Positions 27,829 to 36,092 of a DNA stretch of 64,000 nucleotides are shown here, one piece after another. Numbering within the stretch: position 1 is the stretch's first letter; each line of letters opens with the position of its first letter. The notes beneath the pieces were generated by a model, which made no database searches, was not told the DNA's origin, and saw only the letters and a program-made list of their open reading frames with translations. This stretch comes from Serratia marcescens (GTDB taxonomy: Bacteria; Pseudomonadota; Gammaproteobacteria; Enterobacterales; Enterobacteriaceae): positions 4,278,001-4,342,000 of the forward strand of contig NZ_JARVZZ010000001.1 in NCBI RefSeq assembly GCF_029846115.1, read 5' to 3'. A program made the position numbers and the translations under genes.

Positions 27829-28395
27829 ATGACGTTACGCCGCTTGCTGATCCTCGCGCTGCTGCTGTCGCCGCTGGCGGCATCCGCGCATAACTTCGTG
27901 CATGGCCAGCCGGTGGCGCCAATAGCCATCGCCGATCGCGGCGAGCTGCTGCTGCGCAACGGCGATTTCAGCTACCGGCCGTGGAACAGCGCAAAGCTGG
28001 CGGGCAAGGTGCGGGTGATCCAGTACATCGCCGGGCGCACCTCCGCTAAAAAGAAGAACTCGCTGCTGATCAACGCCGTCAAGGACGCGAACCTGCCGGG
28101 CGATCGCTTCCAGCCCACCACCATCGTCAACACCGACGATGCGATACCGGGCTCCGGCTTCTTCGTGCGCGGCAAGATCGAGAAAAACAAGCGCCATTAT
28201 CCCTGGGCACAGTTCATCGTCGACAGCGACGGGCTGGGGCGCATGGCCTGGCGGCTGCCGGAGGAGAGCTCCACCATCGTGGTGCTGGACCAGGCCGGGC
28301 GCGTGCAGTGGGCGAAGGATGGCGCACTCACCCCACAGGAAGTTGACCAAGTGATCGCCCTGCTGCGCACCCTGATCGACCGGGAGACGCCATGA
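27829..28395 (+). CDS. YtfJ-family periplasmic protein
   Basis: Protein of 188 residues with a signal peptide (LLILALLLSPLAASAHN) and the YtfJ-family pattern: KVRVIQYIAGRTSAKKKNS, TTIVNTDDAIPGSGFFVRG, and VVLDQAGRVQWAKDGALT. The fold is thioredoxin-like but the CxxC cysteines are absent. ATG 27829 has GGAG five bases upstream. Its place between the flippase group and the LptFG-like permeases suggests a periplasmic role in the same pathway. Confidence 0.8.
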   Translation: MTLRRLLILALLLSPLAASAHNFVHGQPVAPIAIADRGELLLRNGDFSYRPWNSAKLAGKVRVIQYIAGRTSAKKKNSLLINAVKDANLPGDRFQPTTIVNTDDAIPGSGFFVRGKIEKNKRHYPWAQFIVDSDGLGRMAWRLPEESSTIVVLDQAGRVQWAKDGALTPQEVDQVIALLRTLIDRETP

Positions 28396-28423
28396 CGCGC
28401 ACACCGCCGGGAGCCGATGACGC

Positions 28424-29494
28424 ATGTCTTTGATTGAACGCTATATCACGGTTGAGATCCGCCGCCTGGTGATGATGATCGCCGGGTTTCTGATCTTCAT
28501 GTTCGCCAGCTACTCCGCCCAGCGCTACCTGACCGACGCCGCCAACGGCACGCTGGCGCTGCGGGTGGTAGCCGACGTGGTTTTCTATAAATCGCTGATC
28601 GCGCTGGAGATGATATTGCCCGTCGCGCTGTATGTTTCGGTGGCGGTGGCGCTGAGCCAGCTGTACAGCGATGCGGAGATCACCGCCATGCTGGCCGCCG
28701 GCGCCAGCCCGCTGCGGCTGTATAAGGCGGTGCTGATACTGGCCGTGCCGCTGGCGATAGCGGTTACGCTGCTGTCGCTGTATGGCAGGCCCTGGGCGTA
28801 CGCCAATATTTATCAGCTGCAGCAAGAGTCGCAGTCGGTGCTGGACGTGAGCCACCTGCAGGCCGACAAATTCAACGTCAGCGGCAACGGCCGCATGATC
28901 CTCGCCAATCACGTCGACAAAACGGCCAACCACCTGACGGACGCCCTGATTTATGTGCGCGGCGGCCATCACACCAACCTGTACCGCGCGCAGTCGGTGG
29001 AGGTGCTCGACGCCTCCCCCGCCAGCCCCGCCGTGCGGCTGAAAACCGGCACCGCCTATGTGCTGGATCGCCAGGGCACCGACGACAACGGGCAGAACTA
29101 CGACAACTTCGACATCGCGCTCAAGCCGTTCATGCCCAGCGCCGAGAGCCGGCACAAATCGGCCTCGCCGGCGGAGCTGGCGCGCTCCGCCGATCCGGGT
29201 GACGCCGCCGAACTGCAATGGCGCGAGAGCCGCGGGCTGACCACCGTGCTGATGGTGCTGCTGGCGATCCCCTTTAGCCGCATCAAGCCGCGACAAGGGC
29301 GCTACGCCGCGCTGCTGCCCCTGACGGTGCTGTTTACCGCGATTTTCTATGGCGGCAACATTTGCCGCACGCTGGTCGCCAACGGCTCTCTGCCGACGAT
29401 CCCCGGCGTTTGGCTGGTGCCGCTGGCGATGGCTGCCGGCATCGCCCTGCTGCTGGCACGCGACTTATCCCTGCTGCGGAAACCCTCCCGATGA
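28424..29494 (+). CDS. LptF-like permease (YjgP/YjgQ family), second copy
   Basis: Inner-membrane protein of 356 residues (E. coli LptF has 366) with three N-terminal and three C-terminal transmembrane helices around a periplasmic beta-jellyroll. The first helices include IERYITVEIRRLVMM and MILPVALYVSVAVALSQLYSDAEITAM, the conserved coupling helix with AGASP. LptF works with LptG and the LptB ATPase to extract lipid A-linked LPS. This pair sits in a sphingolipid-type locus rather than beside pepA, so it likely exports another lipid. No LptB-like ATPase is in the window. Confidence 0.82.
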   Translation: MSLIERYITVEIRRLVMMIAGFLIFMFASYSAQRYLTDAANGTLALRVVADVVFYKSLIALEMILPVALYVSVAVALSQLYSDAEITAMLAAGASPLRLYKAVLILAVPLAIAVTLLSLYGRPWAYANIYQLQQESQSVLDVSHLQADKFNVSGNGRMILANHVDKTANHLTDALIYVRGGHHTNLYRAQSVEVLDASPASPAVRLKTGTAYVLDRQGTDDNGQNYDNFDIALKPFMPSAESRHKSASPAELARSADPGDAAELQWRESRGLTTVLMVLLAIPFSRIKPRQGRYAALLPLTVLFTAIFYGGNICRTLVANGSLPTIPGVWLVPLAMAAGIALLLARDLSLLRKPSR

Positions 29495-30570
29495 CTATTT
29501 TTAGCCGTTACCTGATCCGCAACGTGTTCATCGGCTTCGCCGCCGCGGCCGGGCTGCTCATTCCGCTGTTCACCACCTTTACGCTGATCAACGAGCTGGA
29601 GGACGTGACCCCGGGCGGCTACCGCTGGCAGCAGGCGCTGCTGGTGACCGTGCTGACCCTGCCGCGCAGCCTGGTCGATCTGGGGCCGTTTATCGCGCTG
29701 CTCGGCGGCATCGTCGGGCTGGGGCAGCTATCTAAAACCCTGGAACTGACCGCGATCCGCTCCGCCGGGATGTCGATATTCCGCATCGCGCTGGTGATGC
29801 TCGCCGCCGGGCTGCTGATGAACCTGTCGCTCGGCGCCCTCGATGAATGGGCCGCCTCGCCGCTGCAGCAACGCGCGCTGCAGATGAAGAACAACGCCCT
29901 GGCGCAGTCGAACGATAACGACGTGACCGTGAACCCGCTGTGGGCGCGGCGCGGCAACGAGTTTGTGACAGTGAAGACCGTCGATGAGAACGACCAGCCC
30001 CACGGCATCGAGATCTTCCGTTATCAGGCCAACCGCGCGCTGGAATCTTATATCTACGCCGACAGCGCCAGCACCGCCGCCGACGGCAGCTGGCTGCTGC
30101 ACAACGTAATGCAGAAACGCTGGCAAGGCAGAAAAGAGACGATTGAGCGGCATAGCAGCCTGCCGTGGCGCTCGCTGTTCGCCGTGCCGAGCCTGAAAGA
30201 GCTGACTCTGCCGGCCGGCAGCTTCTCGCTGCAACAGCTGGAGCGCTATATCGATTACCTGCAGGGCTCGGGGCAGCCGAGCACCGAATACCGCCTGGCG
30301 CTGTGGAAAAAACTCGGCCAGCCCCTGCTGGTGCTGGCGATGATTTTGCTGGCCATCCCGTTTACCTTCACCGCTCCACGCGCCCCCGGCATGGGCAGCC
30401 GGTTAGCGCTTGGCGTCATCATCGGGCTGCTGACCTACATCGCTTACCAGATCGTTCTCAACCTGGGGTTGCTGTTCGCCCTCAACGCGCCCTTCACCGC
30501 CCTCGCCCCGCCGCTGCTGCTCCTGGCGCTGGCGTTAGTGCTGGTTTATCGGTTTGATCGGCGGGGTTAG
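29491..30570 (+). CDS. LptG-like permease (YjgP/YjgQ family), second copy
   Basis: Inner-membrane protein of 359 residues (E. coli LptG has 360). It starts with FSRYLIRNVFIGFAAAAGLL, contains the coupling region LELTAIRSAGMSIFRIAL and a periplasmic domain, and ends with hydrophobic helices. Its ATG overlaps the LptF-like stop by four bases, so the two are made together. With LptF-like it should form a heterodimeric channel energised by an ATPase encoded elsewhere. It is the last gene of the locus. Confidence 0.83.
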   Translation: MTIFSRYLIRNVFIGFAAAAGLLIPLFTTFTLINELEDVTPGGYRWQQALLVTVLTLPRSLVDLGPFIALLGGIVGLGQLSKTLELTAIRSAGMSIFRIALVMLAAGLLMNLSLGALDEWAASPLQQRALQMKNNALAQSNDNDVTVNPLWARRGNEFVTVKTVDENDQPHGIEIFRYQANRALESYIYADSASTAADGSWLLHNVMQKRWQGRKETIERHSSLPWRSLFAVPSLKELTLPAGSFSLQQLERYIDYLQGSGQPSTEYRLALWKKLGQPLLVLAMILLAIPFTFTAPRAPGMGSRLALGVIIGLLTYIAYQIVLNLGLLFALNAPFTALAPPLLLLALALVLVYRFDRRG

Positions 30571-31171
30571 GGTTTAGACTCGCCGACGGCGTGCACAGCA
30601 CAATAGCTTGCCGTCAAAGAAGCGAATTCAGAGAAAGTCGAACGTTTTTGCCTTCGCCACCAAAAGAGCGGCAAGCGACCTAACGGCTTTGATAGGATCG
30701 AGACAGGTTATTATCCCTATCTACTGCAACATCCCCCACATTATTGACTTCGCCTGAATGTGATAAAACGCATTATATATGTTGATGGATGCGAATTTAG
30801 CATATTTTTCACAATTAACCATCATGCGAATAACCATTCAATATCAAACCTGATTCTATTTTAAATAAACATGCCTTTCATTTTTTCGATAAAAATTGCC
30901 CCACATCAAGGAAAATCAGTGAAACAATCCCGCCATTACGCCATTGCTTGGTAAAAAATTCTCCAATATCTTTGTGATGCAAATCACAACATTTTCACAA
31001 AAATCCAATAAAACAAATATAAATCAATACGTTATAATAAAAACACCAAGACATAAAGAAAGAATAAAAGAGAAAAAAATTCCATTTACCCATAAAATTA
31101 ATGATAAAAAAGGTAAGCTTTTCTCCAATGCCAGTAATATCCTAAAAAAAATATTAAAACGAGTCTCCGCC
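30571..31171 (+). promoter_or_regulatory. AT-rich control region with CRP site and promoter
   Basis: A 600-base gene-free stretch. A perfect-consensus CRP site TGTGATGCAAATCACA lies at 30973-30988, and a perfect -10 hexamer TATAAT at 31033-31038 without a good -35. The CRP centre is about 62-65 bases upstream of the expected start point, a class I arrangement. The leader is about 130 bases. An in-frame upstream extension of the next gene crosses this AT-rich DNA but is not believed to be coding. Confidence 0.8.
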
Positions 31172-32482
31172 ATGATAGAAAACATAAGTCCCTCTCACTC
31201 TCTTCTCGCCTGGCTCAAGCGGGAAGTCAGGCCAGCCTTGGGTTGTACAGAACCTATCGCCATCGCCTTTGCCGCCGCCACCGCTGCCCAACATGCCGAA
31301 GGGAATATTGTTGAAATATTCGGTAAAATATCCAAAAACCTCTATAAAAATGCTGACGGCGTCCGCCTGCCAAATATATCAGGCCACGGCGTGCGGCTTG
31401 CGGCGGCCATTGGTGCAGTAGGCGGCAATGCGTCACTGGCGTTGGAGTTATTACGCGACGTCAACCCTGAACATATTACTCTCGCCAAAAAATTAATCGA
31501 TGAAAACAAAGTATGCATTCAAACACGGGACAGCGATTCGCTTATTTACGTCGAGATTACCGTCGTTACTGATATAAAGCGTTGCCGGGTAGTTATCGAA
31601 GATAACCATACCCAGATTACTCATTTATCTGTCGACGGCGTGGCAGGGAATCTGGCGCCGCAAACTCGTGTTGGCCATCGCCATTCAACCACGCCGCCGC
31701 GATTTTCAATTCAGGAGGCGGTGGATTTTATTCAGAACGTCGCCTATGACGATATCGCCTTTATGCTTGAAGCCGTCCAACTCAATAGCGCGTTGTCCGC
31801 AGAGGGGCAGAACACGCCGTACGGGTTGAATGTCAATGGCGCGCTGCGCCTGGCCGGGGCCGAGATCTTTCGTCAAACCACCCTTAAGGATCGCATCGTC
31901 ATCGATACGGTCGCCGCTTCCGACGCCAGAATGGGCGGCGCCGCCATGCCGGCCATGACCAATTTCGGCTCCGGCAATCAAGGCATCGCCGCCACGATAC
32001 CGGTCGTGACGCTGGCCAAACACCTGCAGCGGAGCGAAGAAGAACTGGTGCGCGCCGTCACCCTATCCCATCTGGTCGCGATTTCCATTCATTCTCGTTA
32101 CGCGCGCCTGTCGGCCCTGTGCGCAGCATCCACTGCCGCAATGGGCGCCGCCGCCGGCATGGCCTGGCTGCTGAGCAAAGATTACGCCATCATCAGCGGC
32201 GCCATTAAAAACATGATTGGCGACATCAGCGGCATTATCTGCGACGGGGCATCTGCCACCTGCGCCATGAAGGTTTCCAGCACGACCGAAAGCGCCGTCA
32301 AATCAGTGCTGATGGCCAAACAGCATTGGGTGGCGAATCAGCATGACGGCATCGTGCATGAAGATGTCGAAGCCACGATCGACGCCCTGTGCCGGCTGGC
32401 CGCCTCAGCCATGCAACACACCGACAGACAGATTATTCAAATCATGTCGGATAAAACATTCCAAAAAACGCACTCTCTATAA
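31172..32482 (+). CDS. L-cysteine desulfidase, CyuA/UPF0597 (serine dehydratase alpha-like) family
   Basis: Protein of 436 residues, the same length as E. coli CyuA (YhaM). Cys25 in ALGCTEPIAIA and the pair in IICDGASATCAMK match the iron-sulfur ligands of this family. CyuA splits L-cysteine to pyruvate, ammonia and hydrogen sulfide. ATG 31172 matches the family N-terminus. It is the first gene of a CRP-controlled operon with a gamma-family PLP enzyme and an NhaC-type transporter. E. coli cyuA is known to be catabolite controlled, which agrees with the upstream CRP site. Confidence 0.85.
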   Translation: MIENISPSHSLLAWLKREVRPALGCTEPIAIAFAAATAAQHAEGNIVEIFGKISKNLYKNADGVRLPNISGHGVRLAAAIGAVGGNASLALELLRDVNPEHITLAKKLIDENKVCIQTRDSDSLIYVEITVVTDIKRCRVVIEDNHTQITHLSVDGVAGNLAPQTRVGHRHSTTPPRFSIQEAVDFIQNVAYDDIAFMLEAVQLNSALSAEGQNTPYGLNVNGALRLAGAEIFRQTTLKDRIVIDTVAASDARMGGAAMPAMTNFGSGNQGIAATIPVVTLAKHLQRSEEELVRAVTLSHLVAISIHSRYARLSALCAASTAAMGAAAGMAWLLSKDYAIISGAIKNMIGDISGIICDGASATCAMKVSSTTESAVKSVLMAKQHWVANQHDGIVHEDVEATIDALCRLAASAMQHTDRQIIQIMSDKTFQKTHSL

Positions 32483-32504
32483 TCAGACCAAAAAAGGCTA
32501 ATTT

Positions 32505-33665
32505 ATGAAACCCGTACCCTCTATTGCGACATTGGCCGTACATGCCGGCAATCAAACCGACCCAGGGCATAACGCCATATTTCCTCCCATCGTCACCGCC
32601 AGTTCGTTTATTCAACCCAACCTCGGTGAAGGCGGCGATTTCTGTTACTCCAGAGTGGCAAACCCAACGCGAAACGCCTATGAAAGCGCGTTGGCCGAGC
32701 TTGAGGACGGTATCTATTGCACGGCGACCGCCTCCGGAATGGCGGCGACGTCGCTGATCCTCGAATTACTGCCCCGCGATTCACACGTCATCGCGATGTG
32801 CGGCGTTTACGGCGGCACCTGGCGGCTCTTTGAAAAGCTGCGGAAAATGACGTCGGGAATGACATTCACCTATGTCGATCTCAACGATCCGCAGGCGGTC
32901 AACACCGCCATTCAGGCGAATACGCGCCTGATCTGGATCGAAACGCCGACCAATCCGCTGCTGGAACTGGTCGACATTCAGGAGGTCTGTCGGATCGCCA
33001 AAGCGCGGGACATCGCTACCTGCGTGGACAACACCTTCGCCAGCGCCTGGAATCAACGCCCACTGACACTGGGGGCCGATATCGTGATGCTTTCCACCAG
33101 CAAATATATTGGCGGGCACTCCGATCTGATCGGCGGCGCGGTGATCACTAACCGGCAACATCTGGCCGAACAGCTGGATTTCATCAAAACGACCGTCGGC
33201 GCCATCGCCTCGCCGTTCGATGCTTACCTGGCGCTGCGTGGCCTGAAAACCCTGGATGTGCGCATGCAGCGGCAATGCCAAAATGCGCAAACCATCGCCG
33301 AATTCCTCGAAAACCATCCCGCCATTGTCGGCGTCTGCTACCCGGGGCTTAAATCACATCCTCAATACGCCCTGTGTCAAAAGCAAATGCGTTCGGGGGC
33401 CGCCGTAGTCACCGTCCGTTTGAAAGGCGACATTCAGAGTGTGAAAGCCTTTCTGCCACGCCTGAAGTATTTCGTGTTGGCCGAATCCCTTGGCGGCGTC
33501 GAAAGCATGGTTAACCATTCCGCCTCAATGTCGCATGGCGCCATGAGCCGCGAAGAACGGGAATCCATCGGCATCTATGACACCACGCTTCGCTTGTCGA
33601 TCGGCATCGAAGACGCCGGCGATCTGATCGGCGATCTCGACCATGCTCTCTCCTGCATTTCTTGA
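32505..33665 (+). CDS. Cystathionine gamma-lyase/gamma-synthase-family PLP enzyme
   Basis: Protein of 386 residues in the Cys/Met-metabolism PLP family. Seen are the phosphate-binding YSRVANPTR (48-56), ASGMAA, Asp175 in CVDNTFAS and Schiff-base Lys200 in STSKYIGGHSD. Methionine gamma-lyases carry a cysteine in the LYGCT motif. Here the motif is VYGGT, so cystathionine or homocysteine is the more likely substrate. It lies 22 bases after the desulfidase gene, suggesting breakdown of cystathionine-like compounds to cysteine and then sulfide and pyruvate. Confidence 0.85.
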   Translation: MKPVPSIATLAVHAGNQTDPGHNAIFPPIVTASSFIQPNLGEGGDFCYSRVANPTRNAYESALAELEDGIYCTATASGMAATSLILELLPRDSHVIAMCGVYGGTWRLFEKLRKMTSGMTFTYVDLNDPQAVNTAIQANTRLIWIETPTNPLLELVDIQEVCRIAKARDIATCVDNTFASAWNQRPLTLGADIVMLSTSKYIGGHSDLIGGAVITNRQHLAEQLDFIKTTVGAIASPFDAYLALRGLKTLDVRMQRQCQNAQTIAEFLENHPAIVGVCYPGLKSHPQYALCQKQMRSGAAVVTVRLKGDIQSVKAFLPRLKYFVLAESLGGVESMVNHSASMSHGAMSREERESIGIYDTTLRLSIGIEDAGDLIGDLDHALSCIS

Positions 33666-33686
33666 CGATTATAAGGAAGACGAAAA

Positions 33687-35102
33687 ATGCACGATTACGG
33701 GATATGGACCGTCATCACACCTTTGGTGACTATTTTTCTGGCGATTTTTACCCGGCAAGTGATCCTGTCGCTGCTGGCCGGTATTTTTGTCGGCTTCGTC
33801 GTTATCAATCACAGCCTGCTCGGCGGGATTGGCGCCACGCTGAACGGCATCATTGATACCTTCGCCTCTGCGGGCAATGCCCGAACCGTCGTTTTTATGG
33901 TGATGATCGGCGGCATTATGCGGCTCATTGTGGTTACCGGCGGGGTCAGAAGGCTGGTGCAGTTTTTAACCGAGAAGAACGACTACGTCACCAATAAACG
34001 CTCCGTGCAGTTATTGGCGATGATCGTCACCGCACTGATCTTTATTGAAAGCTCCATCAATCAGCTGATTGCCGGCGCCTCCACCAAAGACCTGGCCAAA
34101 CGCTACCGGGTGTCTCCCGAGAAAATGTCTTACATTATCCAGACATCCTGCGTTTCGGTCTGCTCCTCGGTCATGATCAACGGTTGGGGCGCCGCAATGA
34201 TGGGGGTTATTGGCGTGCAGATCGCCAAGGGATATATCGACGGGGAACCTTTTGAAATTTTAGCGGGCGCCATGGTGTGGAATATCATGGCCTGGTTCTC
34301 GCTTGCCTCTGTGCTGTTTTATATCCTTTCCGGCTTTTCATGGGGGCCGATGAAAAAGGCGGAGCTCCGCTTTGAGGCCAACGCCGACGCTCTCACCGAT
34401 GACGACAGCGAGCAGGAGGATGACGTGATCGATCATCCGGCATGCAATTCGTTGCTTAATTTTTTCATCCCTATCCTCTCCACCGTACTGATGGTGCCCA
34501 TCGCGCTCTATATTACCGGTGACGGCCAGTTCTCCCGGGGCAGCGGCTCCATGTCCGTTTATTCCGGCGTGATGTTCGGCACCGCGGTTTCATTCATCTG
34601 GTTTACCCTGCGTGGCGTTCTGAATATCGAAAACTTTTTCAAAGAGTTATATATCGGTTACGCCAGCATGGTGAAAATAAGCTCCATCATGATTTTGGCT
34701 TTCTTGATGGGGCACATTTCCGCAGAGCTCAACACCGGGCAATATATTGCCGCCGTCACTTCCGGCGTGATCCCCTCCGGCTACTCGATCGGCTTCATCT
34801 TCCTGATCAGCGCCGTGATGTCGCTGGCCACCGGCACCTCGTGGGGCACCTTCGCGATCATGATCCCTATCGGCGTGCAGTTGGGCGTCTCCCTGGGTAT
34901 TCCGGCGGAATATATGATCGGCGCAGCCATTGCCGGTTCGATCTTCGGCGACATGACCTCCCCGATATCCAGCGATGCCATCGTGGCCTCCATGGCGACC
35001 AACTGTGAGCATATCGAGCATATCAGGACGCAGTTCCCCTACGCGTTAGTGACTGGCGGGCTGTCGCTGCTGGTTTACCTGGCGCTCGGCTTCTCGCTTT
35101 AA
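33687..35102 (+). CDS. NhaC-family transporter
   Basis: Integral membrane protein of 471 residues with about a dozen hydrophobic segments, and the family blocks SSINQLIAGASTKDLAKRY, ATGTSWGTFAIMIPIGVQL and GSIFGDMTSPISSDAIVAS. NhaC members exchange cations, often with amino or organic acids. Placement in a sulfur amino acid operon suggests uptake of a thio-amino acid such as cystathionine rather than simple Na+/H+ exchange. The start is supported by AAGGAAG. Confidence 0.85.
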   Translation: MHDYGIWTVITPLVTIFLAIFTRQVILSLLAGIFVGFVVINHSLLGGIGATLNGIIDTFASAGNARTVVFMVMIGGIMRLIVVTGGVRRLVQFLTEKNDYVTNKRSVQLLAMIVTALIFIESSINQLIAGASTKDLAKRYRVSPEKMSYIIQTSCVSVCSSVMINGWGAAMMGVIGVQIAKGYIDGEPFEILAGAMVWNIMAWFSLASVLFYILSGFSWGPMKKAELRFEANADALTDDDSEQEDDVIDHPACNSLLNFFIPILSTVLMVPIALYITGDGQFSRGSGSMSVYSGVMFGTAVSFIWFTLRGVLNIENFFKELYIGYASMVKISSIMILAFLMGHISAELNTGQYIAAVTSGVIPSGYSIGFIFLISAVMSLATGTSWGTFAIMIPIGVQLGVSLGIPAEYMIGAAIAGSIFGDMTSPISSDAIVASMATNCEHIEHIRTQFPYALVTGGLSLLVYLALGFSL

Positions 35103-35123
35103 GCCCGCCAATCATGCTCAATC

Positions 35124-35151
35124 TGGGGCCGGCCTCAAACATGGCCCCAGT
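35124..35151 (+). promoter_or_regulatory. Hairpin between the transporter and DUF3088 genes
   Basis: Stem CTGGGGCC / GGCCCCAG with a 12-base loop and no T-run. It is probably a transcript-stabilising or attenuating element in the operon. Confidence 0.4.
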
Positions 35152-35268
35152 GACAGGCCTGCGTGACAGGAGGTGGCCAAATTCGGCGTTTAACGTTTTG
35201 CAAGCCAGGCCATTAACGGCATCGCATCGCGGAATAGCGAACCTATTCCATTACAAACGGAGAAGTTT

Positions 35269-35616
35269 ATGGAAAAAGATCGGTTGTTTTTACTCAATAT
35301 GGGATTTCACGATGGCCACTATCCGGGGGAGCCGTTTTTCTGCCCCGACTGCACGCTGCTGGAAGGGCTGCTGGCGAAAAATCCGGAATTGGCAAACGCC
35401 ATAGAAGTGACCTACGTCCGTTTTGAGAAACCCAGACAGGCCGTTATCGAGCTGGCCGGCGAGCAAAATCAATCGCTGCCGCTATTGGTTTTGCCTCACG
35501 GAGAACGCTCGGGATTTCCGGCGGCGGAATATCACGGCAGAGAGTGCCTGTCTGCGCTGAACGACATTCTCGCCACATTATCGGCGCGGCACGCTTTCCC
35601 TAAAAAGCACCCTTAA
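35269..35616 (+). CDS. DUF3088-family thioredoxin-like protein
   Basis: Protein of 115 residues with a CPDC motif in GEPFFCPDCTLLEGLL near residue 25 and a cis-Pro-like SLPLLVLPHGE, the marks of a small thioredoxin-fold protein of the DUF3088 type. It lies 166 bases after the transporter and may be in the same transcript. A thiol-handling role would fit an operon that releases sulfide. This is inferred. Confidence 0.7.
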   Translation: MEKDRLFLLNMGFHDGHYPGEPFFCPDCTLLEGLLAKNPELANAIEVTYVRFEKPRQAVIELAGEQNQSLPLLVLPHGERSGFPAAEYHGRECLSALNDILATLSARHAFPKKHP

Positions 35617-35656
35617 TACGTTCTGAACGCTGTCCATTCAGAGGATAGCGACAGAG

Positions 35657-35680
35657 GCGGGCCGCAAGGAAGTGGCCCGC
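35657..35680. terminator. Hairpin between convergent genes
   Basis: Stem GCGGGCC / GGCCCGC with a 10-base loop lies between DUF3088 and the convergent DUF6434 gene. No T-run is present, so termination is only suggested. Confidence 0.35.
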
Positions 35681-35690
35681 AGGTTGCACC

Positions 35691-36020
35691 CTATCCGCTA
35701 AGGTTGAGGGGGTACCTACGCTGCCACTCATCGACGACATCACCTAATGTCTTTGGCACGTCATTGCGTATCCATGCCATAAATTCACGATCGAAGCGAA
35801 AATCTTCTCCGCACGCCTCAACCATGAAACGACGGACATTTTGCGTATTTTTGTAGCTTTTATCCACGATCGTGGCGCGTGTTAGCAATGCGCTATGCCA
35901 ATCGATTTTCAATTTAGCCACTCCTGTGAAGAGCCGTTCGATAAAGAGCTTCAACCGGGCCTGACCTATCGCACTTTTGTCACGCCCGTTTCGGCGCAAA
36001 ATGGATGTGGTGAAAAGCAT
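35691..36020 (-). CDS. DUF6434-type protein, possibly N-terminally shortened
   Basis: Protein of 109 residues. The C-terminal two thirds match the DUF6434 pattern: LKIDWHSALLTRATIVDKSY, KNTQNVRRFMVEACGEDF, FDREFMAWIRNDVPKTLGDVV and DEWQRRY. Full-length relatives usually carry an N-terminal SAP-like DNA-binding segment. Here only about 38 unrelated-looking residues precede the domain, so the gene may be truncated. The function is unknown. It lies at the edge of an accessory stretch. Confidence 0.65.
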   Translation of the reverse strand: MLFTTSILRRNGRDKSAIGQARLKLFIERLFTGVAKLKIDWHSALLTRATIVDKSYKNTQNVRRFMVEACGEDFRFDREFMAWIRNDVPKTLGDVVDEWQRRYPLNLSG

Positions 36021-36092
36021 AGCCCAGACCGCCGTTTCCGCGCTGTTATATGCACGGGCGGAATGGCAACCGCCCCTGCTCGCTCCGTGGAA

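Noticed and set aside
30944..31171. In-frame N-terminal extension of the CyuA-like gene by 76 codons
   Set aside because: It covers the AT-rich promoter region with the CRP site and TATAAT, has lysine-rich chance composition, and the family N-terminus starts at ATG 31172.
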